From Portulaca oleracea (Eukaryota > Streptophyta > Magnoliopsida > Caryophyllales > Portulacaceae): DNA of 64,000 bases. The DNA is taken from assembly GCA_029582165.1 (NCBI GenBank), contig CM055874.1, positions 26,678,383-26,742,382 of the forward strand. Reading direction: 5' to 3'. Below, piece by piece: positions 1 through 10,199 of this stretch (positions are counted from its first letter, which is position 1; the number at the start of each line of letters is the position of its first letter). The position numbers were made by a program, and so were the translations under genes. A model generated the notes under the pieces. The model did no database searches. It was not told where the DNA came from and saw nothing but the letters and a program-made list of their open reading frames with translations.

Positions 1-906
1 ATTTGGACGTCCAAAGATGTTCCCTACTGGAGAAAGACTATTTGCACCTTTTTTACTTCACTTCCTGAGTTGTTGAGGTCTTTCCGATTCAGTGAGGTGC
101 TTGTCATTGAGGCCCTCTTTGAAGACATCACTTTCGAGCTGTTGAGGTCCTTCCAGCTCGTGAGGTGATTATCCAGCCTTGCCCACGTGAGGAATGTTGC
201 TCCAAATGAGAAAGTGCCATGTGTGATGTTTCTAGAGCCTTCCAATTGTTCTAAAAGCTTCATGAAGGTGCCATGTGTGACGTTTTTATTAGCCCTCATT
301 ATTATTGTTCTAGAAGCTTCTTAAGTTAGTTACATTTTATCTTATTTTTGATGTAATTAGTTTAATTAAGCAAGTTTAGGACGTTTTCTTTTTGCTCAAG
401 AAACTCCTAATTAGATATCTCAGCTGGGTTTATATATACCCACTGTGAGGTCATTGTATTCAACAACTTGATATATGAAATATGAGATTTGAGTGCCTTA
501 TTGAGCCTCTTGTTTGTGAGTGACGTTAAACTTTCATTTTGGTTAATTCTACTACAGTAGCAAGGATTTGGCAATCCTTGTGGTGGGTGTAGAGCTTGAT
601 AATCTCGATGATGGTGTGCCTGTATCCATTGAGGTCATCCAGCCCATTGCCCTTGATGTTCTAGCTGTGGTGGGTCTGTATCAGCTTGAGCCTCAAGACT
701 ATCTCGGTTTCGATTTGATTGTAAGTTTGTTCATCCAATCATCATCTTATCATCATCCATTTCATCCATTTGTTCATTGGCGTTCATACTCTGTTTTGGA
801 GTGTTTGTAATCAATTATCAGTTGTGAGGTCCAGAATCTCAGTGTTGTGTGTCTGTTTGGTGTCTGTGAGGTCATCACTCTGATCTTAGCGACCTTGCAT
901 ACATCA
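1..906 (+). repeat. Family A LTR (LTR1), left end outside the window
   Basis: This is the 3' part of a family A LTR. It ends in CATACATCA and is followed within 4 bp by a tRNA-Met primer-binding site. It matches LTR2 (3370-4926) and LTR4 (8643-10199) over most of its length. Its last ~130 bp look more like the second LTR subtype (4927-6421), so it is a mosaic. A TATA-type run lies at about 430-438, upstream of the presumed transcription start. Two heat-shock-element-like clusters lie about 110-180 bp before the TATA. There is no host gene in it; short antisense frames here recur in every LTR copy. Confidence 0.88.
249..320 (+). promoter_or_regulatory. Heat-shock-element-like clusters in LTR1
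   Basis: Two clusters of alternating TTC/GAA units at 5-bp phase. At 249-266 three of four units are intact (TTC-ta-AAA-gc-TTC-at-GAA). At 308-320 there is TTC-ta-GAA-gc-TTC. They lie upstream of the TATA at ~430. The match to the plant HSF site consensus is direct; heat activation is inferred. Confidence 0.6.
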
Positions 907-909
907 ACT

Positions 910-921
910 TGGTCTCAGAGC
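910..921 (+). other. Primer-binding site, A copy 1
   Basis: TGGTCTCAGAGC lies 3 bp after the LTR end. It matches the initiator-Met tRNA 3' end complement (TGGTATCAGAGC) with one mismatch (A to C). It fixes the LTR boundary and the + orientation of the element. Confidence 0.85.
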
Positions 922-1117
922 TGAGTTTCATCTTGGAGGAGCTGAGATTCATCCTGGACGAAGTATATTGGTGTTATTTTTTATGATTGGGCAGTAGTAG
1001 AACACCTCATTAAGTTGCACGGCTAGCTACCATCTTGGTGAGTGAGTTTTGATTCCTTTGAGCCTAAACACATCCCAAATCATCCCAAACACATAGCTAG
1101 AAAAAAACCCAGCAGCC

Positions 1118-1852
1118 ATGACTTTCAGCAAACCCTCATATCGAGAGAGGAATCAGATTTTGAAGGAGGAAAGAAGATTGAGGAGATTGAAACGTAACCT
1201 AAATAGGTTACAAGTGGAGATGGATTTATTTTGGTATGAATTTATTTATAATCCCAGGAAGTCATGTGAACCACCTTTGATTCAAGAGGAAGAACATCAA
1301 ATTCGAGAGGAACCAGAGATTCATGATGTGGAAGAAGGTTTTGAGGCCATTTTTTCTTTTGAGGTGCAATCTCAAGATGATGAACACGAGGTTGATTTTA
1401 ATCACCCTCCTATTTTTGATGTGTATGAAGATGAAGAAGATTATAAGGGGTTAGAAGAGGAAGAAGAGGAGAAAGAAGAAGAGGAGAATCCCTTTAGTGG
1501 ATCCAGGAGAGGAGGTAGAAATCCTAGATATGATGAGGAAGTAGAGGATCTTGATGAAGAAGAGTGTGTAAACGAAATTTTGGAGGATCCCATCTATGAT
1601 CAGGAGGTTGAGGACTGTCTGTCCTTGACACAGTCAATGACCTTAGGGTTCTGTCAGCCAATGACCTTGGCAGAATCTGAACCTCAATTTGTGATGATGA
1701 ATGATATGACATCTTTGCATGTTACAAGGATGAGAATGGAGGATGGAGCTTCTAGTGGCTTCAATGTTGAGTTGGTTTATTTCCAACCAAGGTTACTTCT
1801 ATGGGTGAACTTGGAGGTGACAAGAAGACCAAAGAGGAAGAGGTGGAAGTGA
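1118..1852 (+). pseudogene. Family A ORF, copy 1: start codon intact, early stop
   Basis: The frame starts at ATG 1118, about 200 bp after the primer-binding site, and stops at codon 245 (TGA). The homologous frame in copy 2 has CGA there and stays open for about 450 more codons. Residues 12-40 are rich in Arg, Leu and Glu and may form a coiled coil. Residues ~55-155 are very acidic, with a run of about 16 Glu/Lys around residues 112-128. A basic stretch (RRPKRKRW) lies at the C-terminus. No Gag, zinc knuckle or protease signature is visible in this part. I do not recognise the family. After the stop, homologous sequence continues through 2184-2681 and 2567-4066 in shifted frames, so this copy is a pseudogene. 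Confidence 0.6.
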
Positions 1853-2183
1853 AGGAGGTCGAAGTATGAGAAATGGAGTATCAAGCTCCCGACAAACTCA
1901 GTGGAGGAGCTCATTGTATTTATTGTAGTTGTTGATTTTCCGGCCTTGATTCTTTTCAAGTCAATTGGTGTCCAATATTTTGGTCAAGGTTGGGATCTCA
2001 AGAATTTGCTTATTACATTATTTTTATGGGCATGAATAAAGCATACTTGCGAATATTTTGGAGTTTCACGAATGCATGTTTGGTGAAATTTCATGTGCTT
2101 TGGTGTTGTGTTGAGAAGATTATCATGATTTGGTTGAGTCGAGATAGTGGAATAGAAGTGAAAAACCATATTATCTTGATTTT

Positions 2184-2681
2184 GTGAGCCTTGATGATGC
2201 TTGTTGTGGATTAGTATGGAATGTTATTAAGGCCTTGATCATGTGTTCTATATTGGTAAGTGTGCCTTTGATGTTTATTGTGAAAGAAATGCTTGTTGTT
2301 AGAAGGGTCCTTGGCAGTACTTATGTATATGAACCAGAATTGGAAGATGAATGTGCGAAAGAGTCTTTGGGAGATTCGGTTTATGAAGAAGAAAGTGAAA
2401 TGTTAGTGGTGGGAAGAGTCCTTAGTGGTTCTTCTACGCATGAAGGTCAGAAGCAAAGGGAGGACAACTTTTATTTGAGCTGTGTTAACAATGGTAATGA
2501 TTGTCCCTTGACCATTAATGAAGGAAGTCGTGCTACTGTTACATACCCATTTGCTCAAATTGTTAGTTGTTCTGTTTTGAGGCCCTCCAAACAGTCAAGC
2601 ACTGTTATGCACATTCCTTGCCAACCTTGGTTCATCATAAATCCTACTATTACCCCTCTATCAAACCACCATTGTCCTTAA
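2184..2681 (+). pseudogene. Remnant of the acidic linker before protease, A copy 1
   Basis: This 165-codon frame contains EMLVVRRVLG and, about 40 residues later, EMLVVGRVLS followed by an E/Q-rich segment. In family B, EMLVVRRALS lies immediately before the aspartic protease DGG, and family C has EMLVMRRVLN there. The position where DGG would be reads NEGS, so the protease site is absent or decayed. This is the clearest sign that A descends from a gag-pol element of the B/C group. Copy 2 lacks this stretch because of a deletion between about 7745 and 7800. Confidence 0.55.
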
Positions 2682-3612
2682 CCCACAAAACAGCCCTAAA
2701 AGCCCCACAAAAACCCCTCATACCAAATAACGTCCCATTCAACAAAGGGAGTCCCGAAACCTACTTTCCATGTTCCTTTACTTTCACATTACTACCCTCC
2801 ACAAAAGAGCTAACCCTCAGAACCCACAAACCTAGGTTTCCATCCTTGAACCTATGGTTTTTGAAGATCCTTAACCAGGTTGAGGTCCTTATTCTGATCA
2901 GTGATTCGTTGGTCCTCACAAGGACGGATAAACCTTTTCATGATCTACCCTCAAGCCTTACTTTACAAAGGATGTTACAAAAGCCTTTTGACCCTGGTAT
3001 CATTTTTCCCATGCAACCCAGCCACTCAACAAACCCCAATGAGGCCTTCAAGATTCTAAGGTTGATATTTGTGTTTCATGTTGAATGGATGGATAACACA
3101 TCAATACAATGTCTGGAACATCTTGCTAGTACCATGGTTGGAGATGAGGCAAAGGCATATGGGAGAAGGAGTGACTCTACCAAGTTGTTGCTAAGGTTAG
3201 AGGACTCATTTGAGGTCCTTGAAGTGATCAAGATTGAAGTTGACCATTTTGAAGACGGTTCAATGTCCTTAAGGCCATACTATTCTTGGTGTATATCTTT
3301 GAGGCCATATTATTCTGTGGCAGAGGACTTTCCAAGTTTGAGGACAAACTTTTCTCAACTTGGGGGGAATGATGGAGATCAGCCCTCACAACCTCATTTG
3401 GTGTCAGCATGCTTTGAGGCCATCCATGAATCCCAGAAGGTCCTTGACTATATCAAAAGTCATCCACCTGATGTGAGGCCATCCTTATTGTCTCAACACT
3501 TCAGAATTGAGGCCTCACTCACATTTGGTCCCTTGGATGTCATTCATAATGTCCAAGCTTACATGGTCCGAAGGTTATTTTGGTTTATCGGAGCTATTTC
3601 AATCTGGACATG

Positions 3613-3675
3613 CATTGAGGACGTTTATCTGGACATTGAGGACGCTTATCTGAACATTGAGGACGTTTATCTGGA
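3613..3675 (+). repeat. Three 21-bp tandem units in LTR2
   Basis: Three copies of a unit beginning CATTGAGGACG at 3613, 3634 and 3655. The 21-bp length preserves the reading frame and encodes the 7-residue repeat I-E-D-[VA]-Y-L-[DNE]. LTR4 also has three units (8886-8948), LTR3 has one (5120-5140), and LTR5 has one full and one shortened unit. Confidence 0.85.
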
Positions 3676-4227
3676 GCTGATTGTTCTTTTCAACTTGGGT
3701 TGTGATTCTCTTCTCTTTGGAGGTCAAGGAAGTGTATTACTAAGACTTTCTAAATGCCAAAGGTTGATCCATTTAGAGGTCGTTTGTATTCTGCACAACT
3801 ATTGCAAACTGGGAACGTACATGAGGACCTCATTCGGGATCAACTTGTCTTTTGGTGTTTCAGCAAGGTCCTTTTGGTATTTTCACTTGGGTTGCGTCAT
3901 CTTCTGCTTATTGGAGGTCATTAATCTTCTATGCAATCTGAATATGTGCATGAGGACCTCCATCTTGAGTTTGTTGAGAATTTGGACGTCCAAATATGTT
4001 CCCTACTGGAGAAAGACTATTTGCACCTTTTTTACTTCACTTCCTGAGTTGTTAAGGTCTTTCTGATTCAGTGAGGTGCTTGTCATTGAGGCCCTCTATG
4101 AAGACATCACTTTCGAGCTGTTGAGGTCCTTCCAGCTCGTGAGGTGATTATCCAGCCTTGCCCACGTGAGGAATGCTGCTCCAAATGAGAAAGCGCCATG
4201 TGTGATGTTTCTAGAGCCTTCCAATTG

Positions 4228-4299
4228 TTCTAGAAGCTTTATGAAGGTGCCATGTGTGACGTTTTTGTTAGCCCTCATTATTATTGTTCTAGAAGCTTC
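4228..4299 (+). promoter_or_regulatory. Heat-shock-element-like clusters in LTR2
   Basis: At 4228-4245: TTC-ta-GAA-gc-TTT-at-GAA, one base off a perfect four-unit site. At 4287-4299: TTC-ta-GAA-gc-TTC. Both lie about 110-190 bp upstream of the TATA run near 4412. Confidence 0.62.
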
Positions 4300-4926
4300 A
4301 TAAGTTAGTTACATTTTATATTATTTTTGATGTAATTAGTTTAATTAAGCAAGTTTAGGACGTTTTCTTTTTGCTCAAGAAACTCCTAATTAGATATCTC
4401 AGCTGGGTTTATATATACCCACTGTGAGGTCATTGTATTCAACAACTTGATATATGAAATATGAGATTTGAGTGCCTTATTGAGCCTCTTGTTTGTGAGT
4501 GACGTTAAACTCTCATTTTGGTTAATTTTACTACAGTAGCAAGGATTTGGCAATCCTTGTGGTGGGTGTAGAGCTTGATAATCTCGATGGTGGTGTGCCT
4601 GTATCCATTGAGGTCATCCAGCCCATTGCCCTTGATGTTCTAGCTGTGGTGGGTCTGTATCAGCTTGAGCCTCAAGACTATCTCGGTTTCGATTTGATTG
4701 TAAGTTTGTTCATCCAATCATCATCTTATCATCATCCATTTCATCCATTTGTTCATTGGCGTTCATACTCTGTTTTGGAGGAGGTTATAGTTGTTTCTCT
4801 GTGTTGAGGTCTGTTTTGGGTGAATTTGTATTTGATTCTCTGTTTTGAGGCCAGATTGTGTGCGAGTTGTGTTAATGTGGTGTACTGTGAGGTCAATACT
4901 CTGATCTTAGGACCTTGCATACATCA

Positions 4927-6421
4927 CCATCCATGGATCCCAGAAGGTCCTTGACTATATCAAAGGTCATCCACCTGATGTGAGGCCATCCTTATTGTCT
5001 CAACACTTCAGAATTGAGGCCTCACTCACATTTGGTCCCTTAAAGGTCGTTCATAATGTCCAAGCTTACATGGTCCGAATGATATTTGGGTTCCACAGAA
5101 CTATTTCAACCTGGGCATGCATTGAGGACGTTTATCTGGAGCTGATTGTTCTTTTCAACTTGGTTTGTGATTCTCTTCTCTTTTGATGTCAAGGAAGTGT
5201 ATTATTGAGCTCATTCAGCTCAACTATTGCAAACTGGGAACGTGCATGAGGACCTCATTCAGGATCAGCTTGTCTTTTGGTGTTTCAGCAAGATCCTTTT
5301 GATATTTTCACTTGGGTTGAGTCATTTTCTACTTATTGGAGTTTATTAATCTTCAATGCAATCTGAATATACGTATGAGGACCTCCATATTGTGTCTGCT
5401 GAGAATTTGGACGTCCAAGGACATTCCTTACTGGAGGAAGACTATTTGCACCTTGTTGACTTCACTTCCTGAGTTGTTGAGGTCTTTCCAATTCAGTGAG
5501 GTGTTTGTCACTGAGGCCCTCTATGAAGACGTCACTTTCGAGCCGTTGAGGTCCTTCCAGCTCGTGAGGTGATTATTCCAGCCTTGCCCATGTGAGGAAT
5601 CCTGCTCCAACAAGAAAGCGCCATGTGTGATGTTTCTAGAGCCTTCCAATTGTTCTAGAAGCTTCATGAAGATGCCATGTGTGACGCTTTTATTAGCCCT
5701 CATTATTATTGTTCTAGAAGCTTCCTAAGTTAGTTACATTTTGTCTTATTCTGATGTAATTAGCTAATTAAGCTAGATTAGGACGTTTTCTTTTTGCTCA
5801 AGAAACTCCTAATTAGATATCTCAGCTGGGTTTATATATACCCACTGTGAGGTCATTGTATTCAATAACTTGATATATGAAATATGAGATTTGAGTGCCT
5901 TATTGAGCCTCTTGTTTGTGAGTGACGTTAACTCTCAATTTTGGTTAATTCTACTATAGTATCAAGGATTTGGCAATCCTTATGGTGGGTGTAGAGCTTT
6001 GTAATTTCAATGGTGGTGTGCCTGTATCCATTGAGATCATTGAGTCCATTGCCCTTGTGATAATCGGTCATGGTGTACCTATATTGATCGGTAATCACTT
6101 GATTCTATCCTTTATCTTTCTACATTTTCCATCCCTCATTATCCATTCCAATCCATTTGAACGAGACCCAAAATCCTTCATGAGTTCTTGATGTTATTTT
6201 GTCCATCCGATCACATTTCACACATCACCCATTTAATCCATTTGTATTTTGGTGTTTATGCTCTGTTTTGGAGGAGATTGTGATTGGTTCTCTGTTGTGA
6301 GCCCTATTTTGGAGTTGTTTGCATTCGATTTTATATTGCGAGGACCTAGATTTCCAGTGTTGTGTATCCGCTTGGTGTCTGTGAGGTCATCACTCTGATC
6401 TTAGCGACCTTGCATACATCA
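4927..6421 (+). repeat. Family A LTR (LTR3), subtype A2, first 50 bp missing
   Basis: It abuts the end of LTR2 with no internal sequence between. It begins at the equivalent of LTR2 base 51 (CCATCCATGGATCCC) and ends in CATACATCA. It differs from subtype A1 by scattered changes and a divergent last ~400 bp. The TATATATA run lies at 5833-5840. The following primer-binding site (6425) is perfect, so this LTR acts as the 5' LTR of copy 2. Confidence 0.85.
5653..5724 (+). promoter_or_regulatory. Perfect four-unit heat-shock element plus a three-unit element in LTR3
   Basis: 5653-5670 reads TTCTAGAAGCTTCATGAA, i.e. TTCnnGAAnnTTCnnGAA with all four units exact. 5712-5724 is a second TTCnnGAAnnTTC. 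The TATA (5833-5840) follows about 110 bp downstream. This is the expected layout of a heat-inducible plant promoter. Confidence 0.7.
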
Positions 6422-8642
6422 ACTTGGTATCAGAGCTGAGTTTCATCTTGGAGGGAGTATATTGGTGTTGTTTGTGATGTTGTGTAGTAGTAGATTACCT
6501 CAGGAGGTTGCAGAGCTAGCTACCATCTTGGTGAGTGAGTTTTGATTCCTTTAAGCCTAAACAAATCCCAAATCATCCCAAACACATAGCCAGAAAAACC
6601 CAGCAGCCTGACTTTCAGCAAACCCTCATATCGAGAGAGGAATCAGATTTTGAAGGAGGAAAGGAGATTGAGGAGATTGAAACGTAACATGAATATGTTA
6701 CAAGTGGAGATGGATTTATTTTGGTATGAATTTATTTATAATCCCAGGAAGTCATGTGAACCACCTTTGATTCAAGAGGAAGAACATCAAATTCGAGAGG
6801 AACCAGAGATTCATGATGTGGAAGAAGGTTTTGAGGCCATTTTTTCTTTTGAGGTGCAATCTCAAGATGATGAACACGAGGTTGATTTTAATCACCCTCC
6901 TATTTTTGATGTGTATGAAGATGAAAAAGATTATAAGGGGTTAGAGGAGAATGAAGAAGTCAATCTAGATATCCCTCCTAGATATGATGAGGAAGTAGAG
7001 GATCTTGATGAAGAAGAGTGTGTAAACGAATTTTTGGAGGATCCTGTCTATGATGAGCAGGTTGATAACTGTCTGTCCTTGACACAGCCAACGACCTTAG
7101 GGTTCTATCAACCAGTGACATTGGTAGAATCTAAACCTCAACTCGTGAATTTGAACATCATGTCATCTTTAGGTGCTACAAGGATGAGAATGGAGGATGA
7201 AGCTTCCAGTGGCTTCAATGTTGAGTTGGTTTATTTCCAACCAAGGTCACTTCTATGGGTGAACTTGGAGGTGACAAGAAGACCAAAGAGGAAGAGGTGG
7301 AAACGAAGGAGATCAAAGTATGATGAATGGAGTGTCAAGCCCCAAACAAACTCAGTGGAGGGGCTCATTGTTTTTACTGGTGATGTTGATTTTCCGGCCT
7401 TGATTCTTTTCAAGATGATTGGAGTTCAATATTTTGGTCAAGGTATGGGATCTCAAGAATTTCCTTACTACATTATTTTGATGGGCATGAATGAAGCATA
7501 CTTGAGAATATTTTGGAGTTTCATGAATGCATGTTTTGTGAAATTTCATGTGCTTTGGTGTTGTGTTGAGAAGGTTATCGTGATTATACAACTTTGGTTG
7601 AGTCAAGATAGTGGAATAGCAGTGAAGTCATATTATCTTGATTTTGTGAGCCTTGATGATGCTTGTTGTGGATTAGTGTGGAATGTTGTTAAGGCCTTGA
7701 TCATATGTTCTATATTGGGGAGTATGCCTTGGATGTTTACTGTGGAAGTTGTGCTAGGAAGCACATTATCGTGTCATACCTTCACCATATTTAGCAAGAG
7801 AAGCATCTATGTCGCATATTCTTTTGCTCAAATTGTCAGATGTTCTGTCTTGAGGCCCTCCAAACAGTCAAGCACTGATTTGCACATTCCTTACCAACCT
7901 TGGTTCATCATTAATCAGACTATCACCCCTCCACTCAAGCCACCACTGTCTTTAGCCCATAAAACAGCCCCAAAAGCCCCACAAAAATCCCTCATACCAA
8001 ATAACTTCCTATTCAACAAAGGGAGTCCCGAAACCAACTTTCTATGTTCCTTTACTTTCACATTACTACCCTCCACAAAAGAGCCAACCCTCAGAACCCA
8101 CGAACCTAGGTTTTCATCCTTGAACCTATGGTTTCTGAAGATCCTTAACCAAGTTAAGGTCCTTGTTCTGATCAGTGATTCATTGGTCCTCACAAGTACA
8201 GATAAACCTTTTCATGATCTACCCTCAAGCCTTACCTTACAAAGGATGTTACAAAAGCCTTTTGACCCTGGTATCATTTTTCCCATGCAACCCAGCCACT
8301 CAATAAACCCCAATGAGGCCTTCAAGATTCTAAGGATGATATTTGTGTTTCATGTTGAATGGATGGATAACACATCAATACAATGTCTGGAACATCTTGC
8401 TAGTACCATGGTTGGAGATGAGGCAAAGGCATATGGGAGAAGGAGTGATTCTACCGAGTTGTTGCTAAGGTTAGAGGACTCATTTGAGGTCCTTGAAGTG
8501 ATCAAGATTGAAGTTGACCATTTTGAAGACGGTTCAATGTCCTTGAGGCCATACTATTCTTGGTCTATATCTTTGAGGCCATATTATTCTGTGGCAGAGG
8601 ACTTTCCAAGTTTGAGGACAAACTTTTCACAACTTGAGGGAA
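6422..8642 (+). mobile_element. Internal region of element A, copy 2
   Basis: A 2.2-kb internal region between LTR3 and LTR4. It is collinear with copy 1 except for small deletions (the Glu-rich run near 6950 and the protease-linker remnant near 7750). The polypurine tract is weakened to TTGAGGGAA at about 8634-8642. One frame is open through the whole region. No pol motifs are present. Confidence 0.82.
6425..6436 (+). other. Primer-binding site, A copy 2
   Basis: An exact TGGTATCAGAGC, 3 bp after the LTR end: the initiator-Met tRNA site. Confidence 0.92.
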
Positions 8643-8749
8643 TGATGGAGATCAGCCCTCACAACCTCATTTGGTGTCAGCATGCTTTGAGGCCATCCAT
8701 GAATCCCAGAAGGTCCTTGACTATATCAAAGGTCATCCACCTGATGTGA
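6650..8749 (+). pseudogene. Long unidentified family A ORF, copy 2 (ATG lost)
   Basis: About 700 codons are open, from the leader into the 3' LTR. The initiating ATG of copy 1 (CAGCCATGAC) is CAGCCTGAC here, a 1-base loss. The first frame position offered is a TTG at 6650, and the next in-frame ATG is 13 codons on. Regions: a basic, possibly coiled N-terminus; an acidic stretch at ~35-125; RRPKRKRWKRRR near residue 215; a hydrophobic, Cys- and Trp-containing middle at ~245-390; a Pro/Ser-rich segment at ~400-500; and SLRTNFSQL near residue 660, matching the end of B and C polyproteins. I do not recognise a family. A frame this long is unlikely by chance in DNA of this composition, so it was probably coding until recently. 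A 236-codon piece of the same frame is captured at 30596-31269. Confidence 0.5.
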
Positions 8750-10199
8750 GGCCATCCTTATTGTCTCAACACTTCAGAATTGAGGCCTCACTCACATTTG
8801 GTCCCATGGAGGTCATTCATAATGTCCAAGCTTACATGATCTGAAGGTTATTTTGGTTTATCGGAGCTATTTCAATCTGGACATGCATTGAGGACGTTTA
8901 TCTGGACATTGAGGACGTTTATCTGAACATTGAGGACGTTTATCTGGAGCTGATTGTTCTTTTCAACTTGGGTTGTGATTCTCTTCTTTTTGGAGGTCAA
9001 GGAAGTGTATTACTAAGACTTTCGAAATGCCAAAGGTTGATCCATTTAGAGGTCGTTTGTATTCTGCACAATTATTGCAAACTGGGAACATACATGAGGA
9101 CCTCATTCGGGATCAACTTGTCTTTTGGTGTTTCAGCAAGGTCCTTTTGGTCTTTTCACTTGGGTTGCGTCATCTTCTGCTTATTGGAGGTCATTAATCT
9201 TCTATACAATCTGAATATGTGCATGAGGACTTCCATCTTGAGTCTGCTGAGAATTTGGACGTCCAAAGATGTTCCCTACTGGAGGAAGACTATTTGCACC
9301 TTTTTTACTTCACTTCCTGAGTTGTTGAGGTCTTTCCGATTCAGTGAGGTGCTTGTCATTGAGGCCCTCTATGAAGACATCACTTTCGAGCTGTTGAGGT
9401 CCTTCCAGCTCGTGAGGTGATTATCCAGCCTTGCCCACGTGAGGAATGCTGCTCCAAATGAGAAAGCGCCATGTGTGATGTTTCTAAAGCCTTCCAATTT
9501 TTCTAGAAGCTTCATGAAGGTGCCATGTATGACGTTTTTATTAGCCCTCATTATCATTGTTCTAGAAGCTTCATAAGTTAGTTACATTTTATCTTATTTT
9601 TGATGTAATTAGTTTAATTAAGCAAGTTTAGGACGTTTTCTTTTTGCTCAAGAAACTCCTAATTAGATATCTCAGTTGGGTTTATATATACCCACTGTGA
9701 GGTCATTGTATTCAACAACTTGATATATGAAATATGAGATTTGAGTGACTTATTGAGCCTCTTGTTTGTGAGTGACGTTAAACTCTCATTTTGGTTAATT
9801 CTACTACAGTAGCAAGGATTTGGCAATCCTTGTGGTGGGTGTAGAGCTTGATAATCTCGATGGTGGTGTGCCTGTATCCATTGAGGTCATCCAGTCCATT
9901 GCCCTTGATCTTCTAGCTGTGGTGGGTCTGTATCAGCTTGAGCCTCAAGACTATCTCGGTTACTGTTTGATTGTAAGTTTGTTCATCCAATCATCATCTT
10001 ATCATCATCCATTTCATCCATTTGTTCATTGGTGTTCATACTCTGTTTTGGAGGAGGTTATAGTTGTTTCTCTGTGTTGAGGTCTGTTTTGGGTGAATTT
10101 GTATTTGATTCTCTGTTTTGAGGCCAGATTGTGTGCGAGTTGTGTTAATGTGGTGTACTGTGAGGTCAATACTCTGATCTTAGGACCTTGCATACATCA
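8643..10199 (+). repeat. Family A LTR (LTR4), subtype A1, full length
   Basis: A 1557-bp LTR, TGATGG...CATACATCA, the same length as LTR2. It contains three 21-bp repeats at 8886-8948, a TATA run near 9685 and HSE-like sites. It is followed by the same truncated-LTR junction as LTR2. Confidence 0.88.
9501..9572 (+). promoter_or_regulatory. Perfect four-unit heat-shock element plus a three-unit element in LTR4
   Basis: 9501-9518 is TTCnnGAAnnTTCnnGAA with all units exact. 9560-9572 is TTCnnGAAnnTTC. The TATA run lies about 115 bp downstream. Confidence 0.68.

Larger units (their letters stand above)
907..3369 (+). mobile_element. Internal region of non-autonomous LTR element A, copy 1
   Basis: This 2.46-kb internal region runs from the primer-binding site to a G6 polypurine tract at 3362-3369. 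It has no RT, RNase H or integrase motif in any frame. Two features tie it to the gypsy elements further right. The stretch at about 2280-2560 encodes two M-L-V-V-[RG]-R-V-L motifs and a Q-R-E-[DN] segment resembling the pre-protease linker of family B. The frame before the polypurine tract ends in SLRTNFSQLGGND, like the B and C polyprotein ends. The first 1 kb encodes a protein I do not recognise. Size and content fit a LARD-type (large retrotransposon derivative) element mobilised in trans. Confidence 0.8.
3370..4926 (+). repeat. Family A LTR (LTR2), subtype A1, full length
   Basis: A 1557-bp LTR from TGATGG (directly after the polypurine tract) to CATACATCA. It has the same length as LTR4. 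The TATA-type run is near 4412. It carries HSE-like clusters, a 3-copy 21-bp repeat at 3613-3675, and about 18 copies of the hexamer GAGG[ACT]C on the + strand. Instead of a primer-binding site it is followed directly by a second LTR that lacks its first 50 bp. Confidence 0.88.

Noticed and set aside
2567..4066. 499-codon frame of A copy 1 as a host gene
   Set aside because: It spans the polypurine tract and LTR start of element A and contains the SLRTNFSQLGGND polyprotein end, so it is retroelement sequence.
4096..4278. Recurring ~60-residue - strand frame (M-R-A-N-K-N-V-T-H-G) in every A LTR
   Set aside because: It repeats because the LTR repeats. It overlaps the HSE and U3 region on the antisense strand and varies in frame between copies.
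6425..6436. tRNA-like sequence at LTR borders
   Set aside because: Only the 12-base complement of the tRNA 3' end is present. These are primer-binding sites, not tRNA genes.
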